DNA of 64,000 bases, from assembly GCA_964537055.1 (NCBI GenBank), contig CAZHYV010000003.1, forward strand, positions 62,001-126,000. Reading direction: 5' to 3'. The notes under the pieces are model-generated. The model saw only the letters and a list, made by a program, of their open reading frames with translations. It was not told the origin of the DNA and searched no databases. Shown here in pieces: positions 17,378 to 25,876 of this stretch. Every line of letters begins with the position of its first letter. Within the stretch, counting starts at the first letter, position 1. This stretch comes from CAZHYV01 sp964537055. Lineage in GTDB: Bacteria > Myxococcota_A > Polyangia > Palsa-1104 > JAEUJZ01. A program made the position numbers and the translations under genes.

Positions 17378-18367
17378 ATGCAAATCAAAACGTTACAAGA
17401 TCCAAATTACGACTACAAACAATTGCTCGAAAAAGGAAAACAGCAATGTTCTAACCCAAAAGGGGGAATTGTAGAGCAATCCTTTTTTTATCTTGATCCC
17501 CTAAGTGCAAAAGCATGGAGTGGGATATCACACCGGTCAAAGTACATATCGACGTTTGATAATCTTACCTTGGATTGGCCGGAATGGATCACACAGACCA
17601 TTTTGCAGCAAATTCAAACTTCGGGGTTTGACCCAAACAAAGTAGACGTGATTGGCTTAGGGATGGGAGATGGCTATAAAGAATTGTTATTATCACGAGG
17701 ATTGGACAGAACAAACCAATTTCATCAGCTCCGCTGTTTTTTGCTAGATCTGAGCCCTGAACTTGTCAAAGAGTCTCAGAAGAGCTTTGAGAAAGAGTTC
17801 GCCGGAAGGCCTCACGTCCAAGCCATTGGATACCTGGGGGATTTCCACCATTTATCCGAGTATAAAGATATCTTCTATCGCCCTGAAGATCAAAATATAC
17901 TACGGGTTGGCACAATGTTTGGAACCTTAGTTTCGCTAAGGACAGAAAAGCAATTTATCGAAGAATGTTCAAAGGCATTTAAACCAAAAGATCTGTTGCT
18001 GATTGATGTATCCCTAGGGTTTGCCCCCCACGACCGCCCGGATTTGATTCAAGAAAAGGACCCTTTCTTTCAGGGACAAAGCAGCATCGAATGGATTGGG
18101 GAAGTATTCCGGCGCTATCATAATCCTTCAGCAGACATACGGTTTGACTTTTCTGTGAAGCAAGGTGAGTCTATCTTTCCAAACACCTATACTTTGGAAA
18201 TTCAGGCAATCACTGAGGAACAAACGAAATTTTCTTTATTCCAAAGGCACCGATACAGTGCTAAGGAGTTTATAGAAACATTTGCAGAGTTAGGTTGGAA
18301 GCCGCTCCAAGGGAGGCAGTATGGTTATGACAACCGGCAGCTCATCTATATTTTTGCAAAGGACTAA
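17378..18367 (+). CDS. EgtD-like SAM-dependent methyltransferase, paralogue 2
   Basis: 329 residues, clearly homologous along its whole length to paralogue 1 (DVIGLGMGDGYKELLL, RCFLLDLSPELVKES, KDLLLIDVSLGFAPHDRPD, GRQYGYDNRQLIYIFAK). I chose the second ATG (17378), because it aligns with the other paralogues and puts AAAGGAAAGGA at a normal distance; an ATG two codons earlier is possible. The motif after TMFG is one residue shorter, and Ser replaces the Asn of paralogue 1 (TMFGTLVSLRTE), so substrate choice may differ. It is the middle methyltransferase gene of the four-gene FHA-GGDEF operon. Confidence 0.8.
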   Translation: MQIKTLQDPNYDYKQLLEKGKQQCSNPKGGIVEQSFFYLDPLSAKAWSGISHRSKYISTFDNLTLDWPEWITQTILQQIQTSGFDPNKVDVIGLGMGDGYKELLLSRGLDRTNQFHQLRCFLLDLSPELVKESQKSFEKEFAGRPHVQAIGYLGDFHHLSEYKDIFYRPEDQNILRVGTMFGTLVSLRTEKQFIEECSKAFKPKDLLLIDVSLGFAPHDRPDLIQEKDPFFQGQSSIEWIGEVFRRYHNPSADIRFDFSVKQGESIFPNTYTLEIQAITEEQTKFSLFQRHRYSAKEFIETFAELGWKPLQGRQYGYDNRQLIYIFAKD

Positions 18368-18393
18368 AGCTTACGAAAGGGAGTTACAAAGAT

Positions 18394-19383
18394 ATGCAAG
18401 CAAATGGCTGGCGAGCCCCAGATTATAATCAGCTGCTTCTGACTCGGGATATCAAACACCAGTTTTCTGCACCCAAAGGAGGAGCGATTGACGTAGCTTG
18501 CTTTTTTGTAGATCCCTATGGAGCTGCAGATTGGTGTTCTGCTGCCCAAGAAGATAGATATCTCTCTACGTTTGAGGTGCCTCCTGATTGGATTTTTTGG
18601 ATTGCAGGGCTTATCTCTCGCCATCTCAAAGATACCTATTTTCTTCAAGACCAAATTGATGTCATTGGGCTAGGTGCGGGAGATGGCCGCAAAGAGACCG
18701 CTTTGTGTGATGGGCTTTTACAGACAAACGTTTTTCAAAAATTGCGATGCTTCTTTGTCGATATTAGTCCTACTTTGGCAATAGAGTCCCATGGACATTT
18801 CGTTCAATACTTCGGAGAGAGTCCTCTGGTGGAATCGAATTGGATCTTAGGAAACTTTTTCCATCTCCCTCGGTACACCAATTTATTTTACAATCCAGAT
18901 GATGTAAATCGGCTGCGAGTCGGATGTGTGCTAGGAGGAATCTTTGGGGTCATTCTTCATGAGGTGGGTCTTATTGAACAGAGTCTACGGGCATTTAAAA
19001 CAGGAGACCTTGTCATTGTAGATGTCTGCCTAGGATTTGCGCCTCCCGATCAGAAAGAATTAATTCAAAAGCAAGACCCTTCGTTTAATACAACTCATGG
19101 GCTCAAATGGATTGCGGGCGTGATCCGAAGAAACCGTCCCGACTTGTCTAGTTTGCGATTTCAGTATGAAGTAAAACGGGGGCTTTCTACCATACCAGAC
19201 ACGTATACGATTGAAACCCTGGCAACCATTGATGAACAAGCGGTCTTTTCTGTATACCGCAAACACCGGTATTCCAAAGAGGGACTGCTTGGAACTTTTG
19301 CGAAATTAGGGTGGCGTCTTTTAGAGAGCAAGCACTACGGACGAGACGACCGTCAGCTGATTTCTGTGTTTGTTAAAGAATAG
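18394..19383 (+). CDS. EgtD-like SAM-dependent methyltransferase, paralogue 3 (divergent)
   Basis: 329 residues, homologous to paralogues 1 and 2 (DVIGLGAGDGRKETAL, RCFFVDISPTLAIES, GDLVIVDVCLGFAPPD). The SAM-binding glycine motif is intact. The segment equivalent to TMFGETLANL has become GCVLGGIFGVIL, losing the presumed substrate-side Asn and the TMFG motif, and the N-terminal block reads AIDVACFFVDPYGAADW. It may bind SAM but have changed or lost its substrate. AAAGGGAG lies 12 bases before the ATG. It is the last gene of the operon and convergent with the outer-membrane protein gene 16 bases beyond. Confidence 0.75.
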   Translation: MQANGWRAPDYNQLLLTRDIKHQFSAPKGGAIDVACFFVDPYGAADWCSAAQEDRYLSTFEVPPDWIFWIAGLISRHLKDTYFLQDQIDVIGLGAGDGRKETALCDGLLQTNVFQKLRCFFVDISPTLAIESHGHFVQYFGESPLVESNWILGNFFHLPRYTNLFYNPDDVNRLRVGCVLGGIFGVILHEVGLIEQSLRAFKTGDLVIVDVCLGFAPPDQKELIQKQDPSFNTTHGLKWIAGVIRRNRPDLSSLRFQYEVKRGLSTIPDTYTIETLATIDEQAVFSVYRKHRYSKEGLLGTFAKLGWRLLESKHYGRDDRQLISVFVKE

Positions 19384-19399
19384 TAGCTGTTGTTCTGAC

Positions 19400-20239
19400 C
19401 TAAAAGTACCAGATGGCCCCAAGATTCAGCTGTCCTCCTAGACGGGCGTTTGCATAGTTCCAGCCCAGATCGTCTCCTTTATTAATCAAACCTTCCATGA
19501 GAAATTGACCTTCTGCATGCAGTACCAGATGAGGAAGTGGTTTCAGGCGAAATTCTGCACCCACTCCTAAATAGGCTCCCAGCGAAAATAGATGATAACT
19601 ACTTACCTGCTCAGAAGGAGGGGCCTGAGAAAGAACCCGTATATTGATTTGAGGAAATAACATCGAAAATTGAGGCCCTATGCTAAGATAAGGCATAATG
19701 AACAAAGGGCTTGGAATGGTGTTTGGCAGAGGGCGAAGGTAAATCCTGAGGATTGCCGTCAGATTCATTTCTTGGAGAAGATTTCCATTACTATCATACT
19801 CGCTGGTAGCTAGATAACCAAGCCCAAATCCCACACTGAACCTTGGATGGGCACGCAGCATCATATTTCCCTGGAACCCTCCCTGGTAGTAATGGTTCGC
19901 TAGGTAAGCACCAATGTAACCAGGGCTTACGTACTGGATACCCCTTGCTGGGATCAAGGTAAGGCCTGCCCCAACCTGGAAGCGAAAAGGAGCTTGCTTC
20001 AGTTGTTCTGCTTGTGATTGTTCTGCGGGAGGGCTTGTAATTCCAGCAGGTGCAGATGGCTCCTGTAGAGTTGAAAGCTTCTCAGAAGAAGAAGATCTGG
20101 GAGAAGGAGCAAAGCTTGGCACGGAAACGGGAGTTTGTGGTTTTGGCAAAGAGCGAGGAGAGCGTTTAATTCCTAGGGCCGGATCAACGAAACAAAAAGT
20201 AGCTATGATTGCAAGAGAGAACAATTTCGTATTCGTCAT
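19400..20239 (-). CDS. Outer-membrane beta-barrel protein
   Basis: 279 residues. A signal peptide (TNTKLFSLAIIATFCFVDPALG) is followed by a Pro/Ser/Gln-rich linker of ~70 residues (PKPQTPVSVPSFAPSP...). A domain of alternating-hydrophobic strands then follows (FQVGAGLTLIPARGIQYVSP, FSVGFGLGYLATSEYD, LVLHAEGQFLMEGLI) that ends in the aromatic residues IWYF, the usual terminal signature for barrel assembly. The start at 20239 gives the best signal peptide; the frame is open 13 codons upstream. It resembles small OmpA/OMP-b-brl barrels. No transport role can be deduced. Confidence 0.75.
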   Translation of the reverse strand: MTNTKLFSLAIIATFCFVDPALGIKRSPRSLPKPQTPVSVPSFAPSPRSSSSEKLSTLQEPSAPAGITSPPAEQSQAEQLKQAPFRFQVGAGLTLIPARGIQYVSPGYIGAYLANHYYQGGFQGNMMLRAHPRFSVGFGLGYLATSEYDSNGNLLQEMNLTAILRIYLRPLPNTIPSPLFIMPYLSIGPQFSMLFPQINIRVLSQAPPSEQVSSYHLFSLGAYLGVGAEFRLKPLPHLVLHAEGQFLMEGLINKGDDLGWNYANARLGGQLNLGAIWYF

Positions 20240-20437
20240 TGTGGTGAGAATATATAACCAGTTATCATTACAATACAAGCAGAGGATGTCTTAAAAGATT
20301 CTCTCTGCAAAATGAAGAGGTTTATCTGATCATGATGACGGTTCTTTACAAACCCTGCGAGCGAGTCGTTGTTAGATCCTCACTTCAAGAAAGTAAGGAA
20401 AATTGCTCTTTCCTCTTTATTTTTGCAAACTAACCCG

Positions 20438-20845
20438 ATGAAAACAAAAAACTTCCTCTTTGTTAGTTTACTTACAGCTTCCACGTTTCTTTCTTTTTCT
20501 GCTTTAGGAGAAGACACAAAAGAACCTCCACCACCTGCACCGTCTACCGAAATGCGGACGGTTGTACCAAAAATGACACCATTCTGTACGTCGATGAAGG
20601 CGGTTGCTAAGCGTTGTGGAACCAAAGAAAACGAATTTATTTGGGAAGATTCAGATGATAGTGCATGTCCTACGGCTTTAGAAGGGGTGACCGCAATCAA
20701 TGCAAAAGCGGTTGCTGCAGCCACTTCGCAGATAGCCCGATGCGAAAAGGTAAAGGATTGCAAAAAGGCGGTAGCGTGTGCAGATAAACCCTTTAAGGCC
20801 CTTGGGAAGATCGTACAAGAGCACGAAGCCAAGAATAAAAAGTAA
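20438..20845 (+). CDS. Small secreted Cys-rich protein
   Basis: 135 residues from the ATG at 20438, which gives a signal peptide (KTKNFLFVSLLTASTFLSFS, cleavage near ALG-ED). A Pro-rich stretch (KEPPPPAPSTE) is followed by a domain with six cysteines (FCTSMKAVAKRC, SACPTAL, RCEKVKDC, VACADKP), an even number compatible with three disulfides in the periplasm. The C-terminus is Lys-rich. I do not recognise the family. The frame is open upstream to 20369 without a start signal. Confidence 0.65.
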   Translation: MKTKNFLFVSLLTASTFLSFSALGEDTKEPPPPAPSTEMRTVVPKMTPFCTSMKAVAKRCGTKENEFIWEDSDDSACPTALEGVTAINAKAVAAATSQIARCEKVKDCKKAVACADKPFKALGKIVQEHEAKNKK

Positions 20846-20894
20846 AGAGCTTCCCTTTCATGAAGGCGCCTTCCTCTGCGAAGGCTTCTTGCTA

Positions 20895-20928
20895 GATATC
20901 TCCTTCTTGCCGGATATTTCCTTCTTAC
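20895..20928. repeat. Two-copy imperfect 18-base tandem repeat
   Basis: GATATCTCCTTCTTGC at 20895-20910 is followed by GATATTTCCTTCTTAC at 20913-20928 (period 18, two differences). It lies in the short gap between the convergent secreted-protein and clpX-like genes, just after a perfect 12-base palindrome, GAAGGCGCCTTC. Function unknown. Confidence 0.45.
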
Positions 20929-20984
20929 GTATCTAGTTCATCCTTCATTTCGTATAAAATACTTCAAGCTGAAGTCTTTTTAGG

Positions 20985-22028
20985 TTAGCAGACTGTCTGA
21001 AGACGTTTTTCTATTAATGCAGGCGTAATGAACACAGTCTGCCCTTTTAGCTCCGGAGCCTCAAACATAATGTCATGGCATACCTCCTCCAAAAGAGCTC
21101 GAAGGCCTCTAGCGCCAATATGTTTTTGCAAAGCATGACGGGCAAGGCTGCGTAGTGCTTCATCCTCAAATTGAAGATGAACTCCGTCTAGCTCAAGAAG
21201 AGCTTGATACTCACGGATCAAAGAATCTGGGGGCTCGATCAGAATCTCTACCAGCTGGTCCTCTGTAAGTGGATCAAGTTGAACTCGATTCGGGAACCTC
21301 CCGAGGAATTCTGGGAGAAGCCCATATTCTTGGAGCTCCTTAATTTCAATGGACTTCCCTCGGATGGGAGACTGGTTCCCAAATCCTGGAGGGACGCGAG
21401 TAGACGCTTGTTTTAGATTCCCAAACGTGCCTGCTGCGACAAAGAGGATGTCACTGGTATCCAGTTGGATTAGCTCCTGTTTGGTCCATTGCTGTGTTAA
21501 ATTGGTGGGAACCAACACTTCTCTCCCCTCTAGTAGCTTGAGCAGGGCTTGTTGGACTCCTTCGCCACCAATATCCCGAAATCCAGTCATCTGGACTCCT
21601 TGCGACCGGCTTGCAATTTTATCAATTTCATCGATGAAAATAATACCACGTTGTGCTTCTTCAAGGGAGTGATGGGCCTTATGCAAAAGCTCGGCTACCA
21701 TTACCTCGACATCTTTTCCATGATAACCGGCCTGGGTGTAGTCAGTCGCATCCGTGATGCAAAAGGGGACTTGCAAAAACTCGGCAAGCTTTTGGGCAAG
21801 GTAGGTTTTCCCACAACCCGTAGGGCCCATTAAGAGCAGGTTTGCCTTTTTGATCAACTTACGTTTTGTCTTAGGAAGCCCACATCGTTTTAAATGGTTA
21901 TAGGCAGCAATCGCTAAGGCTCGTTTGGCCTGAGACTGACCAATGATATACTCGTTTAAGTAAGAGAAAATCTCCCTTGGGGTGGGAAGCCGTCGTTCCA
22001 TCGGGAGCATTCTGGGGGGTGATCTCAT
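20985..22028 (-). CDS. ClpX-like AAA+ unfoldase without zinc domain
   Basis: 347 residues from the ATG at 22028. Walker A is GPTGCGKT (68-75), Walker B is GIIFIDEID, and FRDIGGEGVQQALLKLLEG and IGARGLRALLEEV match ClpX well. Differences from canonical ClpX: the N-terminal zinc-binding dimer domain is missing; the pore loop GYVG is GYHG (101-104); the RKH loop is replaced (NLTQQWTKQELIQL); and the ClpP-docking IGF region reads PGFGNQSPIRGK. This looks like a specialised paralogue, with the true clpX presumably elsewhere beside clpP. The frame is open 66 codons upstream, but that part overlaps the divergent PBP1A gene antisense, so I prefer the shorter form. Confidence 0.8.
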   Translation of the reverse strand: MRSPPRMLPMERRLPTPREIFSYLNEYIIGQSQAKRALAIAAYNHLKRCGLPKTKRKLIKKANLLLMGPTGCGKTYLAQKLAEFLQVPFCITDATDYTQAGYHGKDVEVMVAELLHKAHHSLEEAQRGIIFIDEIDKIASRSQGVQMTGFRDIGGEGVQQALLKLLEGREVLVPTNLTQQWTKQELIQLDTSDILFVAAGTFGNLKQASTRVPPGFGNQSPIRGKSIEIKELQEYGLLPEFLGRFPNRVQLDPLTEDQLVEILIEPPDSLIREYQALLELDGVHLQFEDEALRSLARHALQKHIGARGLRALLEEVCHDIMFEAPELKGQTVFITPALIEKRLQTVC

Positions 22029-22134
22029 AGAAGCTACTGTACTTAAGACGTCTTTACTTTGCAAACCCCCTTCGCTTGGAGAGAAGACCCACAGCTTGAT
22101 TTTTCCGCCTGCTTTTGGTACGTAGGTAGAAACT

Positions 22135-24564
22135 ATGGCTGCCTTGAAATCCCGCAATTCGATCAAATCCAAATCAAGACGCAGATCAAAACGTCCCCTT
22201 CTTGTCAGAATCTTAGGATGGAGCATGGGGATCGCCTTTTTGGGAGGGATTTCAGTCGTTCTCGGTCTGGCTGGTTTGTTCTATTATTATATTTCTGATC
22301 CGGCACTTCCAAAAATCGACCGAGTCGAAGATTATCGTTCCACCGCAAAGGTAACGACCCGAATTCTTGATAGAAATGGCCAGCTTATTGGAGAGCTATT
22401 CGAAGAGCGGAGAACGGTCGTTCCTTTTAAAGAAATTCCTCCGTCTCTTCTGCATGCAATTGTGGATGCTGAGGATGCACAATTCTTTGTGCATAAAGGT
22501 TTGAATTATTGGGGAATTTTGCGGGCCATCTTAAACAACCTTCGACCTGGGGCCCATTGGCAGGGAGCCTCTAGCCTGACCCAGCAACTCGTCAAAAATT
22601 ATATTTTGCGAAATAGCGAGAAAACGCTAAGGCGAAAATTCCAGGAAATGTATTTGGCCATTCGGCTCGAGCAAAAATTGCAAAAAAATGACATCCTCTG
22701 GATTTACTTAAATCAAATCTCCTTTGGTCACCAACGGTTTGGGGTGGAAGAAGCGGCGCAGTACTACTTTGGAAAGCCGGTACGTGAACTCAACCTTGCT
22801 GAATCGGCGGTGATTGCCAGCCTTCCGAAGGCGCCCGAAGATTTTTCCAGGCGCCTCGAACGGCTACAGGATCGGAAGCGCTATGTGCTTTCACAAATGG
22901 TTCGATACGGACACGCATCCGAAAAAGAGGCCAAACAAGCGGCAGAGATGCCGATTGAGTTTGTGAAAGAGAATGATCCCTCTTCTCTGGCACCCGAGTT
23001 TATCGATGAGGTCGAGGCGCAGCTATTAAAAAGGTACAGCCGCGCAGAGATACCCTATTTAGGGATGACGATCCGAACAACCTGTGATCTCAATCTACAA
23101 AAAGTAGCTCGCGACGCCTTAGAGCACGGGCTTCAAAAGATGGACGAGCGAAATCATTACCGAGAGAAAATCCGTCATCTTGAAGGAAGAGCGCTTACCA
23201 GCTTCTTAAAGAATCTGACGGAAGAATATCCCGAGGGTCCTAAGCTAAATCGGGTGCTCGAAGGGGTGATCAAGCAGTTGCTCGATGGCGATGGAGAATC
23301 TGGTGCAGGCGCGGTGATTGATTTTGGAAAAACCACAGGGTGGCTTCCTCTCCCTAAGACCAAAAGTCGATATAATCCTAAGATGCTCCTACCTAGCCAG
23401 AGGTTTGCCCTAGGCGACGTAGTTCGAGTTCGGGTGATTGATGAGGGGAAAGAAGGCCTTATTTTAGCGCTCGAGCAAGGGCCCCAAGGGGCCGTGGTGG
23501 TGATTGATCCGCAGACGAGGCATGTGCTTGCCATGGTAGGGGGCTATGAGTACCGCCGAAAGCAGTACAACCGAGCGATTCGTGCCCTGCGTCAGCCTGG
23601 CTCAGCGTTTAAGCCAGTCTTGTATGCAGCCGCCTTTCAGAGCAAGGAGTATACGCCAGCCAGCTTGCTTGATGATTCGCCACAAATCTTCGAGCGTCCC
23701 AATGCACCTCCTTGGATCCCTCGAAACGCCGAAGAAGGAGAGTACCTAGGGCCTGTGCGTTTGCGTGTGGCCTTAGCAAAATCTCTCAATACCATCGCTG
23801 CACAGCTGATTTACGCGCTAGGGCCCGAGACGGTCATCCGCATGGGACACCTTTTGGGCATTGAATCTAGATTGGAAAAGATCTCTTCCAGTGGAGAGGT
23901 AACCCCCGAAGACAATTTAACATTGGCTCTAGGGACTTCGGAGGTGAACTTATTAGAATTAACGAATACCTATTCTACCTTTGCTGCCTTAGGAAGAAAG
24001 GCTTCTCCTCTTTTTATCATCCAGGTGGGGGATGAACCTCCCGCTCGGGCAGAGATGGAGCAGGCTATTTCCCCAGAACTTGCATTTCAGATGAACTCCC
24101 TTTTGCAAAGCGTCGTAGAAGAAGGAACCGCACGTTCGATTAAAGATAAATTCAAGCGACCTGTCTCGGGAAAGACGGGGACGACCAATACAGTCAAGGA
24201 TGCATGGTTTTTGGGGTATACTCCTGAAATTGTGACAGGGGTGTGGATCGGCTTTGATCAAGCCAGGCCCTTGGGCCGTAAGGAATCGGGTGCAAAGTCT
24301 GCGCTTCCCATTTGGGCAGAGGTCATGCAGACGGCTCTCCGGGGGAGACCCATCCAAATGTATGCTCCTCCGCCCGGTGTTATCACGGTCAAGATTGACC
24401 CTAAAACAGGCAAAGTGGCCCCTCCTGGAGGACCCTCCATAGAAGAGGTATTTTTATCGGGAACAGAGCCTGTAGAACAAGCTTCTCCCGTAGAGATATC
24501 TGGGGGAGATTCAGGGTCATTTACAGACTCCAAATATACAAAACCTACTTTTGATTCAGAGTAG
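22135..24564 (+). CDS. mrcA: Penicillin-binding protein 1A (bifunctional class A PBP)
   Basis: 809 residues; polymerises lipid II and cross-links peptidoglycan. A basic cytoplasmic tail and one membrane segment (about residues 28-53) anchor it. The glycosyltransferase domain has the catalytic Glu113 (EDAQFFVHKG) and GASSLTQQLVKN. A transpeptidase domain follows, with the SxxK nucleophile Ser490 (GSAFKP), SLN (AKSLNTIAAQ) and KTGTT (680-684). An OB-like insert with acidic loops sits between the domains. The C-terminal tail is Pro/Glu/Ser-rich. It is divergent from the clpX-like gene with 106 bases between. Confidence 0.95.
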   Translation: MAALKSRNSIKSKSRRRSKRPLLVRILGWSMGIAFLGGISVVLGLAGLFYYYISDPALPKIDRVEDYRSTAKVTTRILDRNGQLIGELFEERRTVVPFKEIPPSLLHAIVDAEDAQFFVHKGLNYWGILRAILNNLRPGAHWQGASSLTQQLVKNYILRNSEKTLRRKFQEMYLAIRLEQKLQKNDILWIYLNQISFGHQRFGVEEAAQYYFGKPVRELNLAESAVIASLPKAPEDFSRRLERLQDRKRYVLSQMVRYGHASEKEAKQAAEMPIEFVKENDPSSLAPEFIDEVEAQLLKRYSRAEIPYLGMTIRTTCDLNLQKVARDALEHGLQKMDERNHYREKIRHLEGRALTSFLKNLTEEYPEGPKLNRVLEGVIKQLLDGDGESGAGAVIDFGKTTGWLPLPKTKSRYNPKMLLPSQRFALGDVVRVRVIDEGKEGLILALEQGPQGAVVVIDPQTRHVLAMVGGYEYRRKQYNRAIRALRQPGSAFKPVLYAAAFQSKEYTPASLLDDSPQIFERPNAPPWIPRNAEEGEYLGPVRLRVALAKSLNTIAAQLIYALGPETVIRMGHLLGIESRLEKISSSGEVTPEDNLTLALGTSEVNLLELTNTYSTFAALGRKASPLFIIQVGDEPPARAEMEQAISPELAFQMNSLLQSVVEEGTARSIKDKFKRPVSGKTGTTNTVKDAWFLGYTPEIVTGVWIGFDQARPLGRKESGAKSALPIWAEVMQTALRGRPIQMYAPPPGVITVKIDPKTGKVAPPGGPSIEEVFLSGTEPVEQASPVEISGGDSGSFTDSKYTKPTFDSE

Positions 24565-24616
24565 GGTAGTTTAGACGAGGTCCGCCCAGGTAAAAAGCAA
24601 GGCCTCTCTTAGAGAA

Positions 24617-25618
24617 TTACTCTTGGACTTGGTTAAGATCAACCCCGCCCCATTCGACCACCGTAAATCCTTTGCGGACAAAGGGAGAAAGCTTCTGGGG
24701 ACGAACGGCGGTTGGTTTCTCAAGTCTTTGCATAACCATAAATACGCGTAGCAAAGAATCAGGCTTAGGTTGAATTTGGAGAGGTGCTGTTTTGGTATAT
24801 TCTTCCCCGATGAATTGCACCAAATTGTAAGAATTTCTCTCCATTTTTGGATACCAGTAGACGATAAACTCGTTTGCTTCCTTGTCACTTAGGCCCATTT
24901 GCGCTAAAGTTTTTTGCAAAAACTGTTTACTCTCTCGCCCAGGCACGACAAAACCATACGAAAGATCAAGCTTTATAGGTGGATCTGCAATTCCTTCCCA
25001 AAATAACGAGCTGTATTCTCGTCGGTCCTCTAGGTTGAGCAGGCTGCCATCTGGAGAAGCAATAACTCGCCATCCGTGGATTGCCGGATTATACGTCGGA
25101 TAATGAGCAATGAGGGTCCCTTTATAATGAAGCTGGACCAAAACTTCTTGCTGTTTTTCAGGATATAGGTAAATCACTGGTTTTTTAGAGACCAAAGGTC
25201 TTTGGGTAGGTTTAGGAGGCTCTGACTTCGAGGACCCGGGTTTAGGTGATACCGTAAATTCACAGCTTTTGACAACCCCATGGTATTTTTTTAGAGTAGA
25301 TTCTACTTTCTTCATAAAGGCTTCCTTGCTTGATTCTTGCGTGCGAAAGGCAACACAGTACTCTTTACACACGGGTTGGAGCTCTTCCAACCTTTGAACT
25401 TGCTGCTCACGCAATGTGATAAGGGCTTGCTTTAGCTCTTTTTCAGAATAGAAGCCGATTGTACAATAATTTCCTTCTACGGGGAGCGGACTTTTTTCCG
25501 CCGGGGGTGGAATATATACTTGAGTTGCCATGGTAGGGTTAGGAGTTACTAGAGAAAAAAGGGCTGTAAATAGAATGGCTATCTGAAATAACAGAAATGA
25601 TATGTTTGGTAGCTTCAT
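24617..25618 (-). CDS. Secreted protein with KPVIYLYP domain
   Basis: 333 residues. The ATG at 25618 has a perfect AAGGAGG site upstream and starts a signal peptide (LPNISFLLFQIAILFTALFS). The N-terminal mature part contains four cysteines and is followed by a Pro/Lys-rich linker (KPGSSKSEPPKPTQRP). A C-terminal domain opens KKPVIYLYPEKQQEVLVQL and includes IHGWRVIASPDGSL and REYSSLFWEG. That domain is a recurrent bacterial module of unknown function that I recognise only by pattern. An AGTATA element at 25661-25666 (TATACT on this strand) may be its -10 box. Confidence 0.7.
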   Translation of the reverse strand: MKLPNISFLLFQIAILFTALFSLVTPNPTMATQVYIPPPAEKSPLPVEGNYCTIGFYSEKELKQALITLREQQVQRLEELQPVCKEYCVAFRTQESSKEAFMKKVESTLKKYHGVVKSCEFTVSPKPGSSKSEPPKPTQRPLVSKKPVIYLYPEKQQEVLVQLHYKGTLIAHYPTYNPAIHGWRVIASPDGSLLNLEDRREYSSLFWEGIADPPIKLDLSYGFVVPGRESKQFLQKTLAQMGLSDKEANEFIVYWYPKMERNSYNLVQFIGEEYTKTAPLQIQPKPDSLLRVFMVMQRLEKPTAVRPQKLSPFVRKGFTVVEWGGVDLNQVQE

Positions 25619-25815
25619 AGAAAGATCCTCCTTTTTGGATGCAGTACAATAACTGGACGCAGTATAACACGTTAGAATGCGGTGCAATGCAAGTTTCGCC
25701 TTCGATGTCTTAAGGACAAGGTATCCTAAGAACCATCCTTATCGACGGTCATAGAAAACCGCTTGCTAAGCAACCCAATCTATGGTATCGAAGGATGAAA
25801 TTAAAACCTGCGAGA

Positions 25816-25843
25816 AGTGGGTCGCAAGACTCACTTTTTTTTT
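25816..25843 (+). terminator. Intrinsic terminator in the rimP-nusA-infB leader
   Basis: AGTGGGTC (25816-25823) pairs with GACTCACT (25828-25835) through eight pairs including one G-U wobble. They enclose a GCAA tetraloop and are followed by nine consecutive T. It is read in the direction of rimP and ends 34 bases before the rimP ATG. No + strand gene ends just upstream, so it is best seen as an attenuator of the operon leader. Confidence 0.75.
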
Positions 25844-25876
25844 ATACATACTAGGCTAAAGGGACCACTCCATCTC

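Noticed and set aside
22029..22226. A 66-residue N-terminal extension of the ClpX-like protein
   Set aside because: It overlaps the start of the divergent PBP1A gene and lacks the cysteines of a ClpX zinc domain.
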